Below, in pieces: positions 17,544 to 24,986 of a stretch of DNA of 64,000 bases. The position numbers and the translations under genes were made by a program. Origin of the DNA: Treponema putidum. GTDB lineage: Bacteria; Spirochaetota; Spirochaetia; Treponematales; Treponemataceae. Each line of letters begins with the position of its first letter. Position 1 is the first letter of the stretch. Below the pieces are notes generated by a model, which did not search any database, was not told the DNA's origin, and saw only the letters and a program-made list of their open reading frames with translations. The DNA lies in NCBI RefSeq assembly GCF_000755145.1, contig NZ_CP009228.1:1969694-2033693 (forward strand), read 5' to 3'.

Positions 17544-17972
17544 ATGTTTATTATAGAAATTTTAGTTCCCATTTTCCTTTTGGTGTGGTCTATTGCATCT
17601 TTTTTAGCGTATTTATACACCCGTTATTTAATAGATAAATACGATAGGGCTTGCTTACCCGGATGTCGTATTAAGGCCCAAAAATATCAATGGAGTTCAA
17701 AAGAGGTATGGGAAAAATCTTTTACCCTGCTTTCCGGCTTGTGGTTAAAATTTTTTAGTATCTTTGCACCAATAAGCCTTAGTATTGATAGTCTTTGGCT
17801 CTTCCTTAAATCCTTCCGCTTATATATCTCGATAGCCGGAGGCCTGTTTTTTCTAATTTTTATGCTTATATTTATAATAAAGGGAATAAAAATACACAAG
17901 TCTTTTTGCTCAAAAGGGTGGTTTTGGACTTCTTATAATACCAATTCTTTTAATGATGTTTCCAAGACTTGA
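17544..17972 (+). CDS. Small membrane protein of unknown function
   Basis: A 142-residue protein with three hydrophobic stretches: residues about 3-25 (FIIEILVPIFLLVWSIASFL), 60-80 and 98-120 (SIAGGLFFLIFMLIFIIKGI). A strong ribosome binding site (AAGGAGG) precedes the ATG by about 5 bases, so translation is likely. I do not recognise a family. The last 20 or so residues, after FCSKGWFWTS, overlap the 3' end of the hicAB relic on the other strand, so the original C terminus may have been changed by sequence decay there. It may be cotranscribed with coaD. Confidence 0.6.
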   Translation: MFIIEILVPIFLLVWSIASFLAYLYTRYLIDKYDRACLPGCRIKAQKYQWSSKEVWEKSFTLLSGLWLKFFSIFAPISLSIDSLWLFLKSFRLYISIAGGLFFLIFMLIFIIKGIKIHKSFCSKGWFWTSYNTNSFNDVSKT

Positions 17973-18429
17973 GAAAATTTATGCCTTGTTGTTCTGCTTT
18001 TAGCTTTAAACCATATGGGATAGTACAGTTTGTCCTAACACGCCTGCTATCTATTTCATTTTTTACAAGGTCAGGGTAAATAGTAATAGCACAAACTATA
18101 TCTCCATCGTTTGTCTGTATGCCTGAAAACTCCTCAACAGGCAGTTTTTCTCCGTCTTTTTCCATTCCATATATATGAAGTTCTAAAGCTTCTTTTGCCA
18201 TTTTTTGTGCATCAATAAAGTCTTTTCCATAGCTTACACAACCTAAAACATGCGGAAAATACACACTATATGCTCCATCTCCTGCCGCTTCAAAAACAGC
18301 CAAATATGTTTTATTTCTCATTTTATACCTCTTAATTTTCAAGTGTTTTAATTGATAATGTGAACCTTTAGTTTCACAAATATACCATCCGTTTTGTTTT
18401 AAGAGCTTTAACACTTCCTTTGCTGTCAT
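17933..18429 (-). pseudogene. hicAB toxin-antitoxin relic (truncated hicA fused to frameshifted hicB)
   Basis: One 159-residue frame joins two genes. Residues 1-30, MTAKEVLKLLKQNGWYICET and KGSHYQLKH, are the N-terminal half of the HicA mRNA interferase including its catalytic His. The rest of HicA is missing and the frame runs through a ribosome binding site (AGAGG) into HicB at MRNKTYLAVFEAAGDG (ATG 18319-18321). HicB continues with YSVYFPHVLGCVSYGKDF and its DNA-binding tail. The frame stops early as INFLKSWKHH; one extra T near 17970 restores SQVLETSLKELVL, ending at 17933. The toxin must be inactive. HicB may still be made. Confidence 0.8.
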
Positions 18430-18680
18430 ATGTAAATTATACGTATAAAAAATGCGTATGTCAATGGTTGAAATTTATCTTATTTTACAACTTACCGTCA
18501 GGTGTTGAAACACTATGATAATGTCTATATAATAAACTGTGGAGATAAAAAGGTAATGAATGAAAAACTAAGTATGAGAATAAAGATGCAGACAAAGGGA
18601 AAATATCGTCAACATTAGGTGGTGAGTCTAAAATAAACTTAAAACAAGCATATTATTAGGTTAAATATTAACATATTTTC

Positions 18681-20465
18681 TTATTCAAAGTTTTTTCTTT
18701 GAGACTCGTATAATTCAGTGAAAAGACCATTTTGTTTGATTAGAGAATCAAAAGTTCCTTTTTCAATAAGCATTCCCGAATCAATAACAATTATTTTATC
18801 GCAGGATTTTACGCTGCTCATCCGATGCGTTATGATAAGTACAATTTTACCCGCACTCTGTTTAAAAATAGTTTCGATAAATTCATTTTCTGAAATTGGA
18901 TCTATTGCAGATGTTGGCTCATCAAAAAATATACAATTACTTGTCCGTGTAAATGCACGCAATGCAGCAAGTCTCTGTTTTTCACCTCCGGATAGTTCTT
19001 CGCCGCCGTATTGCGTACCAATATAAGTATTCTCTTTATTTTCAAGCCGTTTTTTAAATTCAATTCCTAAAAATTTTAGTTTTTCTTTTTTTGTTTTTTC
19101 TTCTTCTTTAGAATGTTCTGGCTTTATAAAAATATTTTCATCAATCGTGTATCCTGCATATATTCCAAAATCTTGAAACATGGCAGATATACCTTGACGA
19201 TACGTTTTTTTATCTAATTGTGAAAGATCGTATTTACCGTTTATAATTATGCTTCCCCTTTGAGGAGTGTAAAATCCAAGTAGAAGTTTTACTAATGTTG
19301 TTTTACCGCTTCCATTTTTCCCAACAAGTGCATACGTTTTTTTGGCATCCAGAAAAAGAGATAGGTTTTTTATAATATATTCTTTTTTATCGTATGAGAA
19401 CCAAAGGTTTCTTATTTCCAACGATTCAATTTTTTCGGTAAAAATTATTTTTTCATTAGTGGATACTTTTCTCGTTTCTCTCTTTTTCCAATCAATAATA
19501 TCAAAAAAGTTTTTAAAGTATCCCATTAAAATAAAATACCATTTTCCATATGTAGCTAAATCTTGAATTTCATATTGGGAGTACATAAATGCTTGAATAT
19601 ATGCTGCGAGTGCTCCGACAGCGATTCTTTTTTTTACAATAATAAAAATTACGGCGAAAAATAATGCTGCCATAAGTACGGCTGATACGAAACTTATAAA
19701 TATGTTCAATGCAGCTCCTCGGTGTGCAATATGAATAATTTTTTTTAAATACTCATCCCTTGTTTTGATATATGCACTCTTAAAATTTTCCGTAAAACCG
19801 AATAGTAAATTATCTTTTGCTTTTTCACTTTCAAGTCCATGTTTAATATATGTTGTCAGCTTTAACTTTTCTTGTTGCATACTTTGAGTTTTTAGCCATT
19901 GTTTTTTCCCACTGATTTGTGAAATTATAAAAATAGGAACCGTAGAACAGAGCATTAAAATCGGTAAAAGATAATCAACCGCTAATAAAACACCAACCAT
20001 GCTTATCAAGTTTACTATTTTTTGTAAATTGATACTTATATTGAAAACGTAGTTTTGAGGGCGTATATGTATCTGTTCTCTTATCATATCAATTTTTACC
20101 AGATTTTCTTTATTTTCAAAAAAACTTACATCATCTAAAACTATTAATTTTTCAGAAATGGAATTTAAAATACTGATAGAAAATTTTTCAGTTATTATGG
20201 TATTCAGAGTGTTTTGCAAAGTAGAACTTAATTCGGATACAAGTGTTACCATTACCCAAATTGCAAGGAGGTTAAATATTTCTGAAAATTGCAGAGGTAT
20301 AGATGTTTGTATGCTTTCGGCGATAATATTAATTAAGTTCATAGAAATAAAAATACGAAGAGAAGGTAAAATGCCTGAAAGTATGGTTATGGTAATAACT
20401 GCAATTACCCGTAAAGGAGATGCTTTTAGAAATAAAGTAAAAGTCCTAAAAAAAATATTTTTCAT
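18681..20465 (-). CDS. ABC exporter, fused membrane and ATPase domains (RiPP-type)
   Basis: A 594-residue half-transporter. Residues 1-320 form six membrane helices (VIAVITITILSGILPSLRIF near the start). Residues about 345-590 form the ATPase with Walker A LVGKNGSGKTT, signature LSGGEKQRLAALRAF, Walker B CIFFDEPTSAID and H-loop LIITHRMSS. There is no N-terminal C39 peptidase, so it would not trim a leader peptide itself. The family resembles exporters found beside lanthipeptide and other peptide clusters. Its ATG overlaps the stop of the upstream LanM-like gene in an ATGA, so the two are translationally coupled; this ties its role to export of the modified peptide. Confidence 0.85.
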   Translation of the reverse strand: MKNIFFRTFTLFLKASPLRVIAVITITILSGILPSLRIFISMNLINIIAESIQTSIPLQFSEIFNLLAIWVMVTLVSELSSTLQNTLNTIITEKFSISILNSISEKLIVLDDVSFFENKENLVKIDMIREQIHIRPQNYVFNISINLQKIVNLISMVGVLLAVDYLLPILMLCSTVPIFIISQISGKKQWLKTQSMQQEKLKLTTYIKHGLESEKAKDNLLFGFTENFKSAYIKTRDEYLKKIIHIAHRGAALNIFISFVSAVLMAALFFAVIFIIVKKRIAVGALAAYIQAFMYSQYEIQDLATYGKWYFILMGYFKNFFDIIDWKKRETRKVSTNEKIIFTEKIESLEIRNLWFSYDKKEYIIKNLSLFLDAKKTYALVGKNGSGKTTLVKLLLGFYTPQRGSIIINGKYDLSQLDKKTYRQGISAMFQDFGIYAGYTIDENIFIKPEHSKEEEKTKKEKLKFLGIEFKKRLENKENTYIGTQYGGEELSGGEKQRLAALRAFTRTSNCIFFDEPTSAIDPISENEFIETIFKQSAGKIVLIITHRMSSVKSCDKIIVIDSGMLIEKGTFDSLIKQNGLFTELYESQRKNFE

Positions 20466-22019
20466 TCAAGCCAGCCTTTATTGAAAATGCTCTGTTTTAT
20501 GTATTTTGAACTATTCAAACAATTTTTTAGAGCAAGTAAATTTTTATTTATATAATTGTTGTCAATCATATCTATTTTCAATTGAATATTATCAAAAATC
20601 GAACTTGAAAAAGCATTTACGATTTTTAAATTCCTATGATCAAATAGATCTTTAGAGCATGCATCCCTATAAAAAAAAGGTATTAGTCCTTGCTTTAAAG
20701 CTAGTATTTCGCTATCTATTATCATATTTTTAGTTTTTTGATCAAAATGAAAAAGAAAATCATTATTTAGTTTTGTTTTTATAGTATCCCAATATTTCTT
20801 TTGATTTTTCAATTCATATGGCTGAAAACTTCTAACATATATAAAATGGTAGAATGCAGTAGATCTTATAATATGTTTATATTTGAATTGATTAATATAC
20901 TCTCTATTTAAAGTATTTTTAATTTGATGTTTTTTTGAATAATTTTTAACAATGTATTTTTGAATGCATTTTGAATAATATCTGCATAATCTTCTGCATA
21001 AATAATTCCATTAGCATCATATGCTCTATTGTGGGACTTATAATTACTTAGTTTTCTATACTTAACAAAAAAATCATCAGTACCATCATTTACTACAAAA
21101 GGATATAGATAACTTTTATTTCTAACCTCTCCTCCTTGTAGTGCAGAAACAAAACTTCTTTCTGTTTTTGCTTTATCAAAATGTTCTATAAACAGAGTTG
21201 CTTCAATATCTGTTATTTTTTGATCTATATGAACCTTAGACCTGTTATTTTTCTTTAGATCTGATTTAAATGTGAATAGCGATTCGAAATCAAGAATTAC
21301 AGGATAGTTGGCGTTAACAAGTAAATTTTCTAAATGCACATCAGTTAAGTTTAATGATGTTGATACTGCCATTAATCTACCGGTATGTTTATAAAATTCT
21401 AAAGGTGTTTTTACAATAGGTTCATAATCAAGAAAATCATAAATTATATAGTTATTTGTTATTCCTAATATGTTCTTTCTAATATATTTAATATCAAGAA
21501 TATTGCATATTTTATAAAAACAATCAGCGGGATTGCAAGGTGAGGGTTTTAAAAAAAACTTTTTTTATTTTTTAAAGTTATACATAACGGCATAAGCGAT
21601 GTGGAATGTAAATCTCCAAATCCAAGAGTGATTTCTTTAATGTCATTATCACAAACTATATACGCAATTTTTTTTAGATCAACTATCGCTTTATTAATGC
21701 TATTACTTGTTATCTTTATAAAAGCTGTAATATTTTCATCAATTATATCTAATAAACCATATTTATTTATATCACTTAGTAGATGTTCATATGGCTGTGT
21801 AAAGTAATTTTTATAAACGTTTTTTTCTTTTAATTGTTTTTTTTTGAAAATCAACAAAGCTATGGACGGTATCATAAGCGTTTCAAGTTGTTTTATTAAA
21901 AAATTCTTATAGTTATTAATAAATTCAGAAATATAATTTATTTCATTTTTCCAAAAATTATGTGATAAAATAAATTGATTATAAAAGTCAAGCCTATTTT
22001 CCTCAATTTCTCCGTGCAT
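20462..22019 (-). pseudogene. LanM-type lanthipeptide dehydratase (DUF4135), no cyclase domain, two frameshifts
   Basis: Three minus-strand segments make one protein of about 519 residues. Segment 1 (from 22019) ends ITLGFGDLHSTSLMPLCITL. Segment 2 gives KPSPCNPADCFYK, DFLDYEP and then LTDVHLENLLVNANYPVILD followed by FESLF, the active-site core of class II lanthipeptide dehydratases. Segment 3 reads KHIIRSTAFYHFIYVRSFQP and LALKQGLIPFFYRDA, the end of that domain. The joins need one extra T in the T8 run (A8 at 21551-21558) and one extra A in the A7 run (T7 at 20930-20936). Such enzymes phosphorylate and dehydrate Ser/Thr in a precursor. The usual C-terminal LanC cyclase is absent; the exporter follows at once. 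Confidence 0.78.
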
Positions 22020-22125
22020 ATTCCACTTCCAATAGCTTTTATATATACATATAAATTAAAAACACATTGTCACTAGTGTCTATATATAATTATAATATTC
22101 CATTCCAGAGACAAAAATATAACGA

Positions 22126-22179
22126 AGTGCTAAAACATCATTATAAATTAATAAAGTATACATGATATATTTTAGCACT
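22126..22179. other. Long inverted repeat between candidate precursor and LanM gene
   Basis: AGTGCTAAAA (22126-22135) and TTTTAGCACT (22170-22179) pair perfectly; inner ATCAT/ATGAT bases extend the stem. In many lanthipeptide operons a partial terminator at this place lowers expression of the enzymes relative to the precursor. That role is inferred here. Confidence 0.55.
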
Positions 22180-22264
22180 TACTAATCAACTAGATTATAC
22201 ATCGAATTTAGTGAAGTGTTTATATATAATTAAACAAAACACTACTAATATAATAATTAGATAT

Positions 22265-22414
22265 TTAATCTTTAATTATTATATTATCACATGTACCAGT
22301 ACCACAATCCTTAGATGAATTTTCCAAAAGATTATTTGAAAACAACTCTTCAAAAAATGAAAAATCGAGTTCAACTAATCCGGTTTTTATTATATCATTT
22401 TTTTTATAAGTTGT
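22265..22414 (-). CDS. Candidate RiPP precursor peptide (start unresolved)
   Basis: This lies in the 620-base stretch (22020-22641) upstream of the LanM-like gene. A 49-codon minus-strand frame encodes an acidic leader-like part, KTGLVELDFSFFEELFSNNL, then LENSSKDCGTGTCDNIIIKD and stop. Two Cys and several Ser/Thr near the C terminus, behind an acidic leader, is what a class II lanthipeptide precursor looks like. No ATG is in frame; the only nearby ATG (just after the A8 run) is one frame off and hits TAA. So either the start is non-standard, a base is missing, or the gene is dead. Nothing else in this stretch looks coding. Confidence 0.35.
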   Translation of the reverse strand, partial: TTYKKNDIIKTGLVELDFSFFEELFSNNLLENSSKDCGTGTCDNIIIKD

Positions 22415-22535
22415 CTATTTTAAAAATGTAATTCTCACGGAGAGTAATTTTCAGATATCTTATGTCTATAATTCTTCAGTAAAATGTTGTTTTCACTATT
22501 TTTACAAATTTTGTAGTAGGAAATAGTAGAAAAAA

Positions 22536-22562
22536 TTTAGAAAAATCGTAATTTTTTCTAAA
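22536..22562 (-). terminator. Hairpin downstream of the DUF1275 gene
   Basis: TTTAGAAAAA and TTTTTCTAAA form a perfect 10-bp stem with a seven-base loop, followed on the minus strand by a T-rich run. It would end the V-ATPase/DUF1275 transcript before the RiPP-like locus. Confidence 0.55.
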
Positions 22563-22641
22563 AATTTCATGAAAACTATTCAGCACTAATATAATTTTTC
22601 AAAAATTGATTATAGTTAAATATAATGATCTGCAAATTTTA

Positions 22642-23289
22642 TTAAAAAGTTTTTCTCCTCATCATAAAATAGTAAAGGCCCGCGATAAGATAAAGACAGG
22701 CAGAACTTATAAAAAATGAATCGGTTTTGATAAGGCCCGCTGTAATTCCTCCGGCTAAGAAAAAAAGAATGTTTAGGCTGTAAAACAAAAAAAATCGGAA
22801 TTTGTCTTTTTTGCCCCTAAGGCACATGGCTAGGGCAAAGGCTGCATCTGTAAGGTAGCCTGTTATGTGGGTGGTTCTTACAAGGATATCTCCATAGAAG
22901 ATAAACATGGCGTTTTGAACTCCAGCTGCGAAGCTTAGGGCAGATATTTTGAGGATTTGGGGTGTTTTAAACAGTGCTAAACTTAAAAATATTATAGCCA
23001 GGCCCATCAGCAAAATGCCGTATCTTTTTTTTAATCCGAATTTTCTTTGGTGGAATAAAAGTCCCGAAAAAAAAGCTCCCGCAAAAAAGGCAAGAATCGC
23101 CGAAGCAATCATAAAAACTTCCGCTATATTTTTGTGTGCAATTGAAATGGCAAGATGACTTACATTCCCCGTATGGTGGCTTACAGGCAAAGAAAAGCTG
23201 CGGATTGCTCCTACATTTATAAAACCCGACAAGAAAGTTAAAAAGGCTATCCAGATTTTAAATCGCCGGTCTTTTAAGGTGTCGGTCAT
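22642..23289 (-). CDS. YoaK/DUF1275 family membrane protein
   Basis: A 215-residue integral membrane protein with about six helices. The family signature is at the N terminus: FLTFLSGFINVGAIRSF followed by SHHTGNVSHLAISIA (the 'TGN' loop). Conserved later parts are AAGVQNAMFIF and RTTHITGYLTDAAFALA. DUF1275 proteins are widespread and of unknown, possibly transport, function. I start at the ATG at 23287-23289; a TTG at 23295 has the better spaced AGG and is an alternative. It follows the DUF2764 gene by about 25 bases, where the V-ATPase A subunit gene would normally stand. Confidence 0.85.
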   Translation of the reverse strand: MTDTLKDRRFKIWIAFLTFLSGFINVGAIRSFSLPVSHHTGNVSHLAISIAHKNIAEVFMIASAILAFFAGAFFSGLLFHQRKFGLKKRYGILLMGLAIIFLSLALFKTPQILKISALSFAAGVQNAMFIFYGDILVRTTHITGYLTDAAFALAMCLRGKKDKFRFFLFYSLNILFFLAGGITAGLIKTDSFFISSACLYLIAGLYYFMMRRKTF

Positions 23290-23315
23290 AATCAATCTAT
23301 CAGCCTAAAATCTGC

Positions 23316-23867
23316 TTATTTTTCTTCATCGAGGATAGTGTTATATATTGAAGAATATTCTTCTTTCCCTTTTTCCATTTCGAATTTAGAGGCTCTTTCC
23401 CTCAAAAGGAGCTTTACAGCGTAGGCAAAAATTCCGTCGGAAGAGAAATTTTCGGCCCCTCTTACCGTATCGGCAGCCTGAAACCTCGCATTATCCAAAA
23501 AAGTTTCAGCCTCAAGAGGATTTTGAATTGAAGCTGCTGTTCTTGCAATTTGTACCGGTGTGAAAGCCGAAGAAAGCAAAACTCTTTCGTCATAGGAAAT
23601 AGGAGCTTCCCATTTTAGCTTTGCCGAGCGTACCTGCTCAAGGGCTATTCTAAGAGAACGCTCAAACTCATACCACTTATCCAAATAGGCGGAACCTGTG
23701 CTTTTTTCTTCTCTTGGAGGCTCAAGGGATAGATTTTCCAAAATTTGAGCATCTTTTTTTGAAAGAGAACGCAAAGCCAGCTCTTTAAAGGCTTTAAAGC
23801 TCATAGGAGGCTGTAGATTAGGAAAAATTGAAGGCAGTTGAGCCGTCAAATAATAGTAGGAGGCCAC
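23316..23867 (-). CDS. DUF2764 protein of spirochaete V-type ATPase operons
   Basis: A 183-residue soluble protein beginning MASYYYLTAQLPSIFPNLQP, the hallmark start of DUF2764. In spirochaetes and relatives this gene stands between the genes for V-ATPase subunits E and A and is assumed to be an extra subunit or assembly factor; its exact role is not established. It is rich in charged helices (KWYEFERSLRIALEQVR). It begins 3 bases after the atpE stop, so the pair is cotranscribed. The A, B, D, I and K subunit genes that usually follow are absent here. Confidence 0.85.
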   Translation of the reverse strand: MASYYYLTAQLPSIFPNLQPPMSFKAFKELALRSLSKKDAQILENLSLEPPREEKSTGSAYLDKWYEFERSLRIALEQVRSAKLKWEAPISYDERVLLSSAFTPVQIARTAASIQNPLEAETFLDNARFQAADTVRGAENFSSDGIFAYAVKLLLRERASKFEMEKGKEEYSSIYNTILDEEK

Positions 23868-23870
23868 CTT

Positions 23871-24488
23871 TTAAAGCTCCTTTGCCGCATTCTTTAAAAT
23901 TTCGGCTGTTTTGGGGCTTAGATATGACGAAAATAAATCTGCAACGGCTTCTGCCGAGAAGTCATAATAAGCAGCTCCGTCCTTAGTTCCGATTCTAAAT
24001 CCGCCTGCTATCTTGCTGTCGGCTTTAAGCTCCAGTCCTTTAGCAATATGCTCTTTTAAGGCAGCACTTAAAGAGGCCTCAAGCTCTTTAAGGTCTTTAT
24101 CTGCAAGAATTACGGATAAATTCTCGGTATTGCCGGTTTTTACCCAGCCCTTTACTGCTTCGGGAATCAGATTTTTTAGAACCGCTGAATCGTAATTTTT
24201 AGCTGTTTCAGCCTTTATAATGGCATTAAGTTCATTTAAAAGACCTTGTCTAAACGAAATAAGAGTATTTCTGCCTGCCTGATCTATAGAAGATTCGGCT
24301 GCTTTTTGGAATCTGAGAGCTTCGGCCTCTGCTCTTTTTATACTTTCCTGAGCTTCCGCTTCCGCCTTTTCAACAATATCTTTTGCCTTTTCTTCGGCCG
24401 CCCTAATTATTTCGGCAGCTTTTTCATCGGCAGCGGCAACTCCGTCTTTTTTGATTTTATCAACAAGCTCTTGTAATTGAACTTCCAT
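23871..24488 (-). CDS. atpE: V-type ATP synthase subunit E
   Basis: The peripheral-stalk subunit E of the archaeal/vacuolar-type ATPase. The first 100 residues are a long charged coiled coil (AEIIRAAEEKAKDIVEKAEA and similar heptads). The C-terminal globular part ends with KIAGGFRIGTKDGAAYYDFS and AVADLFSSYLSPKTAEIL, the conserved E-subunit head. Length (205) is normal. The ATG follows AAGGAGACATAT. It is divergent from the ArsR gene, with its own promoter. Confidence 0.92.
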   Translation of the reverse strand: MEVQLQELVDKIKKDGVAAADEKAAEIIRAAEEKAKDIVEKAEAEAQESIKRAEAEALRFQKAAESSIDQAGRNTLISFRQGLLNELNAIIKAETAKNYDSAVLKNLIPEAVKGWVKTGNTENLSVILADKDLKELEASLSAALKEHIAKGLELKADSKIAGGFRIGTKDGAAYYDFSAEAVADLFSSYLSPKTAEILKNAAKEL

Positions 24489-24520
24489 ATATGTCTCCTT
24501 AACAAAGTTATGCTTTCATT

Positions 24521-24549
24521 ATTGTAACAAAAAAAGAAATTATTAGCAA
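24521..24549 (-). promoter_or_regulatory. Sigma70 promoter of the atpE transcript
   Basis: On the minus strand: TTGCTA (24549-24544), 17 bases, TACAAT (24526-24521), about 33 bases before the atpE ATG. Confidence 0.55.
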
Positions 24550-24557
24550 GATGGGCC

Positions 24558-24585
24558 TTGACAAATTTTTTAAATTTATTATAAT
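24558..24585 (+). promoter_or_regulatory. Sigma70 promoter of the arsR/P-type ATPase operon
   Basis: TTGACA (24558-24563), 16 bases, TATAAT (24580-24585): both hexamers are perfect consensus. Confidence 0.75.
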
Positions 24586-24595
24586 GATAGATGAA

Positions 24596-24617
24596 CATAT
24601 GAGCATTTGTTCATATG
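24596..24617. promoter_or_regulatory. Probable ArsR/SmtB operator
   Basis: CATATGAGCA, TT, TGTTCATATG is an inverted repeat of 10 + 2 + 10 with one mismatch, just after the -10 box. Spacing and AT-rich arms fit the imperfect palindromes bound by ArsR/SmtB repressors. Confidence 0.65.
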
Positions 24618-24632
24618 AATAGGTGATAAAAT

Positions 24633-24986
24633 ATGATGGAAGATGATGAAATAGGTATTTCGGATGAAGAAACCGTGGCTCATGCAAGGGCTAAGATGCC
24701 TGATGAGCAGACAATGAGCGATTTAGGAGACTTTTTTAAAAACTTCGGCGATTCTACCCGTATTAAAATTGTTTCCGCTCTTATTTCAGGGGAGCTCTGT
24801 GTTGCTGATCTTGCTGAAGTTTTAGAAATGTCGGCTTCGGCCGTTTCTCACCAGCTTAGAATTTTAAGGCAGGCTAAGATAGTAAAAAGCCGCCGTAACG
24901 GAAAACAGGTTTATTATACAATCGATGACAACCATGTCGGAATTCTATATTCCGTAGGTTTGGAACACATCAGGGAGGGCAGGTAA
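24633..24986 (+). CDS. ArsR/SmtB family metal-responsive repressor
   Basis: A 117-residue winged-helix repressor. The DNA-binding part is DSTRIKIVSALISGELCVAD with LAEVLEMSASAVSHQLRILR. The ELCVAD motif keeps the Cys of the ELCVCD metal box but its second Cys is Ala, so the alpha-3 site is partial. The C-terminal helix with DNHVGILYSVGLEHIREGR resembles the alpha-5 metal site (Asp/His ligands) of zinc or cadmium/lead sensors such as SmtB and CzrA. It is adjacent to, and likely represses, the efflux ATPase gene that starts at the next base. Metal binding would release it from the palindrome upstream. Confidence 0.9.
   Translation: MMEDDEIGISDEETVAHARAKMPDEQTMSDLGDFFKNFGDSTRIKIVSALISGELCVADLAEVLEMSASAVSHQLRILRQAKIVKSRRNGKQVYYTIDDNHVGILYSVGLEHIREGR

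Noticed and set aside
18556-18618. Possible 20-codon peptide gene (plus strand) between hicAB and the ABC exporter
   Set aside because: Too short, Lys-rich without any RiPP-like core, on the strand opposite to the exporter genes; only weak start signals.
22556-22640. ATG-started 22-codon frame upstream of the candidate precursor
   Set aside because: It overlaps the hairpin at 22536-22562 and codes a Phe/Leu-rich string without Cys or a plausible core.
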